Below are positions 1 through 5,327 of a stretch of 37,518 bases of DNA, piece by piece. The stretch covers positions 1 through 37,518 of the IMG/VR virus record IMGVR_UViG_3300048839_000434; one strand, 5' to 3'. The stretch is from a virus. Position numbers and translations under genes: made by a program. Under the pieces are notes generated by a model, which worked only from the letters and a program-made list of their open reading frames with translations, did no database searches and was not told where the DNA came from. Each line of letters opens with the position of its first letter. Within the stretch, counting starts at the first letter, position 1.

Positions 1-127
1 GCCATAGGCTAGGGGCTTATAAGGGGGATGGGGTATGAAAATCAGTAAAGCAAGCATAGCCGCGTCAATTGGCGGCGTGGTAGGCGTGGCGCTAGGGTCA
101 TTGCTATTCCCGCAAGAGTCAAGGCTG
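1..127. repeat. 127-bp terminal direct repeat, left copy
   Basis: Bases 1-127 are identical to 37392-37518. The repeat lies inside two genes (the end of one and the start of the next) that continue smoothly across the join, so the molecule maps as a circle of 37,391 bp. A length of exactly 127 is what a de Bruijn assembler using k=127 leaves on a circular contig, so this is more likely an assembly overlap than a physical terminal repeat. Confidence 0.95.
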
Positions 128-196
128 TCCGTCATTCTTGGCGCGTTCATTGGCGCTATAGTTGCGGCGCTGTTGTTTGGGGAGGATCAGCCATGA
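35..196 (+). CDS. Small hydrophobic protein, two predicted membrane helices (53 aa)
   Basis: An ATG at 35 opens a 53-codon frame ending TGA at 194-196. The protein is almost entirely two hydrophobic glycine/alanine-rich stretches (about residues 7-24 and 32-48) separated by a short polar turn (PQESR), so it should sit in the inner membrane as a hairpin with both ends on the same side. The start overlaps the end of the gene that wraps round from the right end of the window (GTATGA), and its own stop overlaps the next ATG, so it is the middle gene of a tightly coupled operon. Size and topology would fit a small holin or superinfection-exclusion protein, but nothing in the sequence proves either. 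It is repeated in part at 37426-37518. Confidence 0.7.
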   Translation: MKISKASIAASIGGVVGVALGSLLFPQESRLSVILGAFIGAIVAALLFGEDQP

Positions 197-366
197 GTCA
201 GTGCGTATATTACAACTACAAGCTGTGCAAAAATGGAACGCGCTGCCCATCGCAAGTCATAACGAAAGACGGCATAGCGTGCAGGCAAAACGGCGAGCTA
301 AGCGACGCGATAGAAAAGGAAAGCCCAGGGCCGGACAAGCGCAGGGATAAGACTAAATGGCACTAA
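193..366 (+). CDS. Small cysteine-containing hypothetical protein (57 aa)
   Basis: ATG at 193 overlaps the previous stop (ATGA). The frame ends TAA at 364-366, just before a strong terminator, so this is the last gene of the rightward small-gene operon. Cysteines at about residues 4, 12, 18 and 30 suggest a small metal-binding fold. The C-terminal third is very charged (Lys, Arg, Asp, Glu) and probably unstructured. I recognise no family. The tight coupling upstream and the terminator placed directly after the stop are the main reasons to accept it as a gene. Confidence 0.65.
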   Translation: MSQCVYYNYKLCKNGTRCPSQVITKDGIACRQNGELSDAIEKESPGPDKRRDKTKWH

Positions 367-372
367 ACAGAG

Positions 373-400
373 CCGCCCCACTCGGGGCGGTTTTTATTTT
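373..400 (+). terminator. Rho-independent terminator of the rightward small-gene operon
   Basis: A 7-bp all-GC stem (373-379 with 384-390) closes a 4-base ACTC loop and is followed by TTTTTATTTT. The leftward phosphoesterase gene ends inside the T-run (stop at 394-396), so the hairpin sits between convergent operons. There is no U-tract in the leftward direction, so efficient termination is expected only rightward. Confidence 0.9.
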
Positions 401-1371
401 AAGCTAACCCATTCCGGCCGTATGCGTATAATCTTTTCATCGCGCACGCACATATCTATAATCCAGAAACCAACAAACGCGCGTAGTCTTTTTCGGCGCA
501 TCCACGGCGTTTGCTCTTCAATACATCCGGCCTCTATCGCCATAATGCCGCGTAGGTCAGGAATAAACTCGGCTTTATGGTCATGGCCGGTTACTATCAT
601 TTGTGGCAAAGAGCTTTCTCCTAGCGATTCAACTATTTTCTGTATGCGGTATGACAGAGCATATGAAGCGCCATCTTCGCCATGCCATAAATCACAAGCC
701 GCTCCGTTTAGATATATGCGCCCCTCGTGTTCGCCTAGGTATTCCGCTTGGTCGCCAAGCGCGTTGCATATATCCTCTACGATTAAGGCTCCCGCGTCGC
801 CTTTAGAATAGTACCATAAATCATGGTTGCCCGATATGGCTTTAATTGGATTAGCAAAAGCTTTAAGGCGTGATACTACATAATCGCGTTGCGCCTTATA
901 GCCTATATGCTTCATTTCATGAATATGGCCGTCGCGCCCGCTCATTCCTTCGGTAAGGTCGCCCGGTAGCCATAGCTCTTGACATCCTGCCTTATTGCAT
1001 TCTTCAATAGCCTGTACAAGCTTATAATCATTAAGATACTTTGACCCGCCGTGTATATCGGATAATATACCAACTCTAAACCATTCGCCGGAAAAGTTAA
1101 TTTCTGTTTCATGCGACTTGTCAAAACGCGCTTTACTGTTTTTAAGTATAGCGTATATTTCTTCGTCGCCTAAATGCTCGCCTAGTTTCAATAGCATTTT
1201 TTCGCGCGGCAATTTATCGACTGGCTCGGCCGATTCCTTGCGTTCCTTGACCCTGCGCATCTCACGCCGTACCGTTTCGCGGCTTATGCCTAATTGTTGC
1301 GCCGCACCGTCTATACCTATTTCGGCTACTATCTTAGCAAGCGTTGACGCTCGCTCTGCCGTGTATCCCAT
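394..1371 (-). CDS. HTH domain fused to calcineurin-like metallophosphoesterase (325 aa)
   Basis: Residues 1-45 contain a helix-turn-helix-like segment (AAQQLGISRETVRREMRR). A charged linker follows, and from about residue 100 there is a metallophosphoesterase domain with the expected metal-ligand blocks: D105 and H107 in LSDIHGG, GD at 137-138, GNHD at 181-184, H230 and GHDH at 262-265. The family uses a dinuclear metal centre to cut phosphoester bonds. With a DNA-binding-like N-terminus a nucleic-acid substrate is plausible, but that is inference. It is the last gene of the leftward lysis/accessory block. Its ATG lies 2 nt after the stop of the DUF3310 gene, behind an AAGGGG ribosome site. 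Confidence 0.85.
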   Translation of the reverse strand: MGYTAERASTLAKIVAEIGIDGAAQQLGISRETVRREMRRVKERKESAEPVDKLPREKMLLKLGEHLGDEEIYAILKNSKARFDKSHETEINFSGEWFRVGILSDIHGGSKYLNDYKLVQAIEECNKAGCQELWLPGDLTEGMSGRDGHIHEMKHIGYKAQRDYVVSRLKAFANPIKAISGNHDLWYYSKGDAGALIVEDICNALGDQAEYLGEHEGRIYLNGAACDLWHGEDGASYALSYRIQKIVESLGESSLPQMIVTGHDHKAEFIPDLRGIMAIEAGCIEEQTPWMRRKRLRAFVGFWIIDMCVRDEKIIRIRPEWVSLK

Positions 1372-1373
1372 TG

Positions 1374-1592
1374 TTACCCCTTTGAAAGCCTGGCTATCTC
1401 ATACGCTATCATAACTTGGGCTTTTTGTAAGTCTTCGATTAAAGTTGCCGGGCTTTTGACTCCTGCGCGGAAAATATACTTTATGGCTGAACTGCGGCAA
1501 TATGGTAAATGCGCGATTACGTCTATTAGCTCGATGCCACTAGGCGCGATATAGTGCGCGGGGCGTGTTACTGGATTTGTAGGCTCGCTCAG
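1374..1592 (-). CDS. DUF3310-like protein with apparent CTG start (72 aa)
   Basis: The frame reads SEPTNPVTRPAHY, then GIELIDVI, AIKYIFRAG and LIEDLQKA. This is the usual DUF3310 layout: an N-terminal N.P.HY, a G(I)E.IDVI helix, an IKY.(W/F)R.G.K block and a final DLxKA helix. Such proteins are common in phages and sometimes annotated as nucleotide-kinase-like; their activity is not settled. The frame is open upstream only to a TAA and contains no ATG, GTG or TTG before the conserved start. The codon in front of SEP is CTG (1590-1592), which overlaps the TGA of the spanin-like gene as CTGA. The ATT just upstream is a second possible start. The stop lies 2 nt before the phosphoesterase ATG. 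Confidence 0.75.
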   Translation of the reverse strand: MSEPTNPVTRPAHYIAPSGIELIDVIAHLPYCRSSAIKYIFRAGVKSPATLIEDLQKAQVMIAYEIARLSKG

Positions 1593-2047
1593 AATATCAC
1601 CGCCAAAGTTAGTCCGATAGCAAGCGCTCCAGCAGCTCCGCCGAATACCTTAGCCCATAGCCTAGCCTTGTCACGTTCTACTATCGCTTGTGCTAAGGCC
1701 ATGCGCTCTTGTTCAAGGCTCGCCACGGATGATGCGTAGAGCGTCTCCGATAGCGCTAACGAGTATCGCAATTCGTTTAGTTCGGTCTGTAATGCGGCTA
1801 GCTGTATCGACAGCCTCTCCGAGTCCTCGACCGATGCTATCAGCTCGGCTTGAAGCTGACTCCAAAGCAAGTCGAAGTTTTCCCAATTCGGCGTTAAGAT
1901 TTGCGGCAATGGCGTCACTATCGGCAAGGGCACGCTCGTACCTAGCCCGCTCTGCTCTTGCGCCGCAATAGTACGCACCGTAAAGAGCAATACCAATAAG
2001 AACAATACCAATAGCCACGCAGAGGATGATTGATCGCGCCTGCACAT
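1589..2047 (-). CDS. Spanin-like envelope protein: signal/TM, Pro-rich stretch, coiled coil, C-terminal TM (152 aa)
   Basis: The ATG at 2047 opens a protein with an N-terminal hydrophobic segment (about residues 10-27, ending near TIAAQE). A proline-rich stretch with PLPIVTPLP follows, then a long heptad-rich helix (about 60-130) and a final Gly/Ala/Leu-rich membrane helix ending AVIF. No lipobox cysteine is evident. Residues 1-111 share their DNA with the Rz-like frame 1713-2045, shifted by two bases. Proline richness plus overlap with an Rz-like gene recalls Rz1, but Rz1 is a lipoprotein without a C-terminal TM. A unimolecular-spanin-like variant is another option. Its position directly after the endolysin and holin candidates fits a role in the last step of lysis. 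Confidence 0.65.
   Translation of the reverse strand: MCRRDQSSSAWLLVLFLLVLLFTVRTIAAQEQSGLGTSVPLPIVTPLPQILTPNWENFDLLWSQLQAELIASVEDSERLSIQLAALQTELNELRYSLALSETLYASSVASLEQERMALAQAIVERDKARLWAKVFGGAAGALAIGLTLAVIF
1713..2045 (-). CDS. Rz-like inner-membrane spanin candidate, GTG start (110 aa)
   Basis: GTG at 2045 overlaps the ATG of the other frame (ATGTG), so both starts share one weak AGGG ribosome site. The N-terminal segment SIILCVAIGIVLIGIALYGAYYC is a good signal-anchor helix. After it, RARAERARYERAL and a long amphipathic helix with the block DTASRITDRTKRIAILVSAIGDALRII look like the periplasmic coiled coil of Rz-type i-spanins. At 110 aa it is shorter than lambda Rz (153 aa) but within the usual range. 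Nested Rz/Rz1 frames are well known; here the partner extends past the Rz-like stop rather than being contained in it. The call rests on topology and context, not on a signature motif. Confidence 0.65.
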   Translation of the reverse strand: MQARSIILCVAIGIVLIGIALYGAYYCGARAERARYERALADSDAIAANLNAELGKLRLALESASSRADSIGRGLGEAVDTASRITDRTKRIAILVSAIGDALRIIRGEP

Positions 2048-2049
2048 GA

Positions 2050-2235
2050 TTAGCCCTGCTTAGAGAACTTGCCGGTTGCTATCAGTGCCGCTCCGAAAGC
2101 CATGACAAACTCAAAGCCAGGCACGCGGAAAAAGAAGCCGGCCAAAGCGGCCACTAGAATAAGGAAGCCGCAAAACTTAGTCGCGTCTCCATCCCATTCG
2201 CCGTCCGTAAAAAGCGCTTTGATAAAGTCCTTCAT
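2050..2235 (-). CDS. Holin candidate with two membrane helices (61 aa)
   Basis: ATG at 2235 has AGGAG seven bases upstream. The 61-aa protein has a charged N-terminus (MKDFIKALFTDGEWDGD), a first hydrophobic helix (CGFLILVAALAGFFF) and a second (FEFVMAFGAALIATG), and ends in a basic tail (KFSKQG). Two helices with a short turn and a charged tail are typical of class II holins. It lies directly between the M23 endopeptidase and the spanin-like pair, exactly where a holin is expected. The other membrane protein of the cassette (2703-3017) has only one helix and is the alternative candidate. Confidence 0.7.
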   Translation of the reverse strand: MKDFIKALFTDGEWDGDATKFCGFLILVAALAGFFFRVPGFEFVMAFGAALIATGKFSKQG

Positions 2236-2244
2236 GCTATGCTC

Positions 2245-2706
2245 CTATGCTTCAAAAGCGATATACAGGCAATGTCCATAGCCTGCGGGGTCATCGAGTA
2301 TATGGGTAACGCGGCCAGGCATTGACCTATTCCATTTAATCTTGTAATGGTCTTTGCTTGCTAGCCGGTCGATAGGTACAAGGTCATAAGATGGGTGGAT
2401 TTTTCCAAATGCAATTTGATAACGATAATCGCAATAGTAAGTCGTAATCTCGGGCTTAATGTCAAAAAGCTCTTTATCTATAAATAAGTTTAATTGGCGT
2501 ACTGCCGCGCTAGGCTTGCCATTTTCAATATCTGCCAACGTATAGCGGCTTGTATGCATACCCTCGACGCAGTCTATATGAAGGTGAGCGGCCGTACTCT
2601 TGCCCGTGCTTCCCATTGTCCCGATCACATCACCGCGCCGTATAATCGTGCCAATGGGGAAAAGCGGGCGCTCGGCTAAATGGGCATAGCGGACGGTATA
2701 AATCAT
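2245..2706 (-). CDS. M23 (LytM-type) endopeptidase endolysin, apparently circularly permuted (153 aa)
   Basis: Zn-peptidase motifs of family M23 are clear but in reversed order. Residues 7-43 hold YAHL, RGDVIGTMGSTGKSTAAHLH, normally the C-terminal half of the domain. Residues 100-153 hold GKIHPSYDLVP (H104, D108, matching HxxxD), then GRVTHILDD and GYGHCLYIAFEA, normally the N-terminal half. Joining residue 153 to residue 1 would restore the usual order. The set of zinc ligands (HxxxD plus the second His of HLH) appears complete. It should cut peptide bonds in the peptidoglycan cross-bridge. No signal peptide is seen, so release would depend on the holin. The start overlaps the previous stop as ATGA. 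Confidence 0.82.
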   Translation of the reverse strand: MIYTVRYAHLAERPLFPIGTIIRRGDVIGTMGSTGKSTAAHLHIDCVEGMHTSRYTLADIENGKPSAAVRQLNLFIDKELFDIKPEITTYYCDYRYQIAFGKIHPSYDLVPIDRLASKDHYKIKWNRSMPGRVTHILDDPAGYGHCLYIAFEA

Positions 2707-3017
2707 AGGGCTTCTACTTTAGCGGTTTCAATCAGAAAGGCGTCGAACTTCTTTTTAGCTTTTCTATTTACGTCTAGCGCTTCGTCAACGTTGCCGTTAC
2801 ATTGACCTTTTTGGGCTTCAAGTATGGCTATGATACCTTGCATCATTGGCCCGTTTGTTTCTATCAGCGCATTGACCGCCGGTCTAATCTGCGCGATTGA
2901 CTGCGCTTCAGGCGAGCGTATGGTAATGCGCTTACGGAAGGACGCCGCTAACAAATTGTAAATGCTTGTCAAAATAAGTGCAACTACTACGCCAATGCTC
3001 GCTGATACAATGTCCAT
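2703..3017 (-). CDS. Single-TM membrane protein at head of lysis cassette (104 aa)
   Basis: Start chosen at ATG 3017 (MDIVSASIGVVVAL) behind GGGGGCGGTG. An upstream in-frame ATG at 3050 would lie inside the -10 box. One N-terminal membrane helix (about residues 3-24) is followed by a soluble, helical, charged region with a single cysteine and a Lys-rich segment (NRKAKKKFDAF). N-terminal TM plus cytoplasmic or periplasmic helix fits a pinholin, an antiholin or a DUF2730-like accessory lysis protein; I cannot choose. It is the first gene after the leftward promoter and is translationally coupled (ATGA) to the M23 endopeptidase. Confidence 0.7.
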   Translation of the reverse strand: MDIVSASIGVVVALILTSIYNLLAASFRKRITIRSPEAQSIAQIRPAVNALIETNGPMMQGIIAILEAQKGQCNGNVDEALDVNRKAKKKFDAFLIETAKVEAL

Positions 3018-3048
3018 CACCGCCCCCATATATCGGGTATATGCCGAC

Positions 3049-3077
3049 ATTATATACCATTAGCAGGGTGTATGCAA
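3049..3077 (-). promoter_or_regulatory. Leftward promoter of the lysis/accessory block
   Basis: Read leftward: TTGCAT at 3077-3072, 17-bp spacer, TATAAT at 3054-3049 (perfect -10). Transcription would start near 3042 and reach the ATG at 3017. It is back-to-back with the rightward promoter at 3105-3133, and both use the TTGCAT -35. Confidence 0.75.
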
Positions 3078-3104
3078 GATAGGCCAAAATAGCTAAAATA
3101 GGGC

Positions 3105-3133
3105 TTGCATTGTATTGCATTGCGTGGTATATT
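3105..3133 (+). promoter_or_regulatory. Rightward promoter of the tRNA/recombination block
   Basis: TTGCAT at 3105-3110, 17-bp spacer, TATATT at 3128-3133. The spacer contains ATTGTATTGCATTG, which repeats the TTGCAT element and includes the ATTGTA half-site seen at the ERF promoter. Nothing coding is seen for about 740 bases downstream except two tRNA genes. Confidence 0.7.
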
Positions 3134-3482
3134 CTCTTTGTCAGTCAAGAGCAGAGTTCAGACTGAGGGGGGCGTACTGGAAACGCTTGCAACCGAACAA
3201 GACCATGCCGCCTGCCAGGCGATAATGGCGAGTGCTTTGCTGGCTTGCCTTACTAAACCAGCGTGGAAGCGAGGCCGCAAGGGTAAGGCGGCAGTCGGTG
3301 CGGATAGACGTTAGGTGTAAATCCTAGCTAAGGCTTGACAGAAAGCCCAACACGCCGCAGGGAATGTCCTACCGGGTCAACGCCGGACGCTTCCATATGC
3401 CGTATGGCAGAATATTTTGATGATGTCGTTGCTATTGACGGTGGAATAGACACTAGGAGCGAGGCCGACTACCTCGCAAATT
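3134..3482 (+). ncRNA. Structured non-coding stretch upstream of tRNA-Gly, with a degenerate tRNA-like element
   Basis: No convincing protein frame is present. Simple hairpins are visible: CGCCT/AGGCG around 3210, GGCTT/AAGCC near 3332-3348, CCATA/TATGG near 3393-3407, and a perfect GCGAGG/CCTCGC stem (3459-3464 with 3472-3477) just before the tRNA. Bases 3247-3335 (89 nt) have tRNA-like geometry. An acceptor-like stem GCCTTA/TAAGGC is followed by TA at the position 8-9 equivalents. A five-pair stem around 3274-3292 follows, then an 18-nt variable-like segment and a T-arm-like TTAGG-TGTAAAT-CCTAG immediately before the 3' acceptor strand. The anticodon-like loop is 9 nt and no D-stem is evident, so it would be a decayed or non-canonical tRNA. 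Confidence 0.4.
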
Positions 3483-3554
3483 GCGGATATTGCGCAACGG
3501 TAGCGCCCCTGCCTTCCAAGCAGGTTTGTACGGGTTCAAATCCCGTTATCCGCT
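3483..3554 (+). tRNA. tRNA-Gly (anticodon UCC)
   Basis: Full cloverleaf by eye. The seven-pair acceptor is GCGGATA/TATCCGC (3483-3489 with 3547-3553), with discriminator T at 3554. The D-stem GCGC/GCGC closes the loop AACGGTA. The anticodon stem CCTGC/GCAGG has loop CTTCCAA, giving anticodon TCC at 3515-3517. The T-arm is ACGGG-TTCAAAT-CCCGT. CCA is not encoded. It reads GGA codons. It is the first of two tRNAs in a rightward non-coding stretch. Confidence 0.95.
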
Positions 3555-3628
3555 TTACGGTGCATGTGTCTAAAGTACACGGCCACAAGTACGGGCAACG
3601 GTGCCCCAAAGCGGTGGAATACCAAAGG

Positions 3629-3700
3629 CGGCTACTGCCTTGACCGACAAAGTAGCCGGACTCTTGCCGGTTGTTGCCGTAATGTGTGTAATCGGCTGCT
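3629..3700 (+). other. Mutually exclusive hairpins between the two tRNA genes
   Basis: AGTAGCCG at 3651-3658 can pair perfectly with CGGCTACT upstream (3629-3636) or, with one G-U pair, with CGGCTGCT downstream (3693-3700), which ends one base before tRNA-Thr. A third small hairpin (CCGG/CCGG near 3656-3670) lies between. The sequence shows only pairing potential; a processing or regulatory role is inference. The rest of 3555-3701 shows no gene. Confidence 0.4.
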
Positions 3701-3701
3701 T

Positions 3702-3776
3702 GCTTCCTTAGCTCCAATTGGCTAGAGCGCGCCCTTTGTACGGCCGAGGTTAGGGGTTCAAATCCTCTAGGAAGCT
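3702..3776 (+). tRNA. tRNA-Thr (anticodon UGU)
   Basis: The acceptor is GCTTCCT/AGGAAGC (3702-3708 with 3769-3775), with discriminator T. The D-stem is GCTC/GAGC. The anticodon stem CGCCC/GGCCG has one C-C mismatch and loop TTTGTAC, giving anticodon TGT at 3737-3739 followed by A37. The T-arm is AGGGG-TTCAAAT-CCTCT with one G-U pair. CCA is not encoded. It reads ACA codons. Confidence 0.92.
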
Positions 3777-3870
3777 TGAAAGCAGGGAACGACCGGATTT
3801 TAGCACCGGCCTGCCTGACGTGCTAGTTTCGGACTATACTAGCCTCGTGGCCCCGGAGCAACGGGGCATC
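3777..3870 (+). promoter_or_regulatory. Hairpin-rich leader before the ribbon-helix-helix gene
   Basis: Three hairpins are visible. The first is GCAGG/CCTGC enclosing an inner ACCGG/CCGG element (about 3781-3817). The second is GCTAGT/ACTAGC with a 10-base loop (about 3822-3843). The third is GCCCCG/CGGGGC with loop GAGCAA (about 3850-3867), which ends a few bases before the first ATG. No U-tract follows, so these are not ordinary terminators. The last stem could limit access to the ribosome site of the regulator gene. Confidence 0.4.
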
Positions 3871-3887
3871 TTATGAAAGGGGAGCTT

Positions 3888-4055
3888 ATGCCGAGAGAAA
3901 CGAAAAGCAAAAACGGCGAGCGGCTGATTGACCGCATGGTCATACTCGTAACGCCGGAGTTTAAGCGCAACTATCTTGAAATGTGCGCGCTGGCCGGACT
4001 AAACGCTAGCGAGCATATCCGCGCGCTGCTCGAAGATGATCTAGAAAATGCCTAG
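3888..4055 (+). CDS. Ribbon-helix-helix (Arc/CopG-like) DNA-binding protein (55 aa)
   Basis: First protein gene of the rightward block. The start is ATG 3888 behind AAAGGGGAG; an in-frame ATG at 3873 (5 residues longer) is the alternative. The basic N-terminus is followed by a short strand, RMVILVTPEFK, and two helices (RNYLEMCALAG, NASEHIRALLEDDL). This is the strand-helix-helix order of Arc/CopG/MetJ regulators, which bind operators as dimers through the strand. In this position it could regulate its own operon or the nearby divergent promoters. Its last 8 bases overlap the next gene. Confidence 0.65.
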   Translation: MPRETKSKNGERLIDRMVILVTPEFKRNYLEMCALAGLNASEHIRALLEDDLENA

Positions 4056-4386
4056 CAAGTACCGCGCCGTCAAGACCATTGTTGACGGCGTTACTTTTGC
4101 TTCAAAAAAGGAAGCCGCGCGCTATCAAGAGCTTAGGCTAATGGAGCGCGCTGGTTTAATCTCTGACCTTGAGATGCAACCGGAGTTTGAACTGATACCG
4201 GCTTATAGTACCAAAGACGGACAAAAAGTACGCAAGATCGTTTATCGTGCCGACTTTCGGTATATCGACCGCGCTACATGGACGCGCATAGTCGAGGACG
4301 TAAAAGGCATGAAAACTGCTATTTATAAGCTCAAAAAGAAAATACTACTCTGGCGCTATCCTGAAATTATTTTCAAAGAATCGTAA
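4048..4386 (+). CDS. DUF1064-family nuclease-like protein (112 aa)
   Basis: The N-terminus KYRAVKTIVDGVTFASKKEA, the middle segment MQPEFELIPAY, the block RKIVYRADFRYID and the final VEDVKGMKT with YKLKKKILLWRYPEI match the layout of DUF1064 phage proteins. The D of ADF and the E/K of VEDVKG form a PD-(D/E)xK-like nuclease core, so it probably acts on phage DNA, perhaps on branched intermediates. That substrate is inference. Neighbouring genes are recombination enzymes, which supports a DNA-processing role. At 112 aa it is a normal length for the family. Confidence 0.75.
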   Translation: MPSKYRAVKTIVDGVTFASKKEAARYQELRLMERAGLISDLEMQPEFELIPAYSTKDGQKVRKIVYRADFRYIDRATWTRIVEDVKGMKTAIYKLKKKILLWRYPEIIFKES

Positions 4387-4394
4387 AGTAACGC

Positions 4395-4422
4395 TTGACT
4401 ATTCATATCCTTGCATTATAAT
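4395..4422 (+). promoter_or_regulatory. Strong internal rightward promoter
   Basis: TTGACT at 4395-4400, 16-bp spacer, TATAAT at 4417-4422 (perfect -10). The segment TTGCAT sits just upstream of the -10 (4411-4416). It would drive the genes from 4472 on. Confidence 0.75.
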
Positions 4423-4471
4423 ATATCTTATAGCGCGGACGTAAAAAGGCGTCGGCTAAAGGGGCGTTTAT

Positions 4472-4666
4472 ATGCAATTATTTCTATTAGGTCTACTTGG
4501 CGCGGCTATTTTAGCCTTTGCCGTCAAAGTCATTTACGACGCATTCTCCCATTTTATCGGGTACAATCCGAAAGCTCCGAGCGCGTGGGCTAGGCTCAAG
4601 GCGTGGTGGCCGGGATTCTTAAAGCGGCATATTGTGGACGATTACCCGTTGGATGGTGATTTATGA
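4472..4666 (+). CDS. Small membrane protein, one N-terminal helix (64 aa)
   Basis: ATG at 4472 has AAAGGGG eight bases upstream. Residues 2-21 (QLFLLGLLGAAILAFAVKVI) form a membrane helix. The remainder is aromatic and basic (WARLKAWWPGFLKRH) and could lie along the membrane surface, ending in an acidic tail. I recognise no family. It is the first gene after an internal promoter, and its stop overlaps the next start. Confidence 0.65.
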   Translation: MQLFLLGLLGAAILAFAVKVIYDAFSHFIGYNPKAPSAWARLKAWWPGFLKRHIVDDYPLDGDL

Positions 4667-5136
4667 CTAAAGAACTACAGACAATCCGCGAGGCGCTTGA
4701 GCATGCGCGAGCGTGGACAGAAAATGTGGGCGTAGAATTAAGATGCGGTAAAGCCCTCGCCGCCCTCGATACCCTGTCCGCAGAGCCGAGCGAGGATGCG
4801 CGGGAGTTGGCGACACGATTATTCGAGGGGGTAGCCAAGCGCGTAGACCAATTCTTCAAGGCCAAGAATATACAGGGCGGCGTCCGCTGTGGCGACGATA
4901 TGTTCTCGGCCATAGACAAGCTTGAGCTCGCCAAGTCAATCGAGCGATATGCAGCCGCTCGCGACGAGCGCGTAAGCCAGAAGGTACGGGAAGAGTGCGG
5001 AGAGGAGTATAGGACAGCGATAAGGAAAATAATTGCACATACAGGCTTACTTCGCAACCCATCGAATGAACTGCTCATAGGGCTAATCAATTCAATTAAA
5101 CGAATAGCGTCGGACGCTATCACCGGTAAGGGGTAG
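4663..5136 (+). CDS. Hypothetical helical protein (157 aa)
   Basis: Start ATG overlaps the previous stop (ATGA). The protein is predicted mostly helical and charged, with three cysteines and no membrane segment. A central stretch (AKRVDQFFKAKNIQGGVRCGDDMFSAID) and a C-terminal helix (LLIGLINSIKRIASDAIT) are the only ordered-looking parts. I recognise no family. The context is an early operon of DNA-metabolism genes. Confidence 0.6.
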   Translation: MTKELQTIREALEHARAWTENVGVELRCGKALAALDTLSAEPSEDARELATRLFEGVAKRVDQFFKAKNIQGGVRCGDDMFSAIDKLELAKSIERYAAARDERVSQKVREECGEEYRTAIRKIIAHTGLLRNPSNELLIGLINSIKRIASDAITGKG

Positions 5137-5139
5137 CGC

Positions 5140-5325
5140 TTGCCCGAACGCACGTACTGTCATGGCAAAATATGCTTGTCATACCGCGATGCGCATGAGA
5201 TGATTGCGAGCACAAAGCGACGGCAGCATTTTTGCCATTCTAAAACAATCCCAAAACGCGCGTATAAATGCCCGGACTGCGGTTGCTGGCATTTGACAAG
5301 TTCCGCGCATTATGAGGACGATTAG
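5140..5325 (+). CDS. Small zinc-ribbon-like protein, TTG start (61 aa)
   Basis: TTG at 5140 has GGGG at suitable distance, and there is no in-frame ATG before residue 21. Cysteines lie in CHGKIC near the N-terminus, at C32, and in CPDCGCWH near the C-terminus, the last followed by LTS. The CPxCGxWHLTS ending recurs in small phage proteins and suggests one or two bound zinc ions. A nucleic-acid or protein-adaptor role is possible but unproved. It ends just before the ERF promoter. Confidence 0.65.
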   Translation: MPERTYCHGKICLSYRDAHEMIASTKRRQHFCHSKTIPKRAYKCPDCGCWHLTSSAHYEDD

Positions 5326-5327
5326 GC

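Noticed and set aside
422-811. Rightward open frames inside the phosphoesterase gene
   Set aside because: They are antisense shadows of a gene with clear catalytic motifs, without ribosome sites.
3134-3870. Group I or group II intron, or tmRNA, in the non-coding tRNA region
   Set aside because: No P/Q/R/S core, domain V hairpin, splice context or tmRNA tag frame could be recognised.
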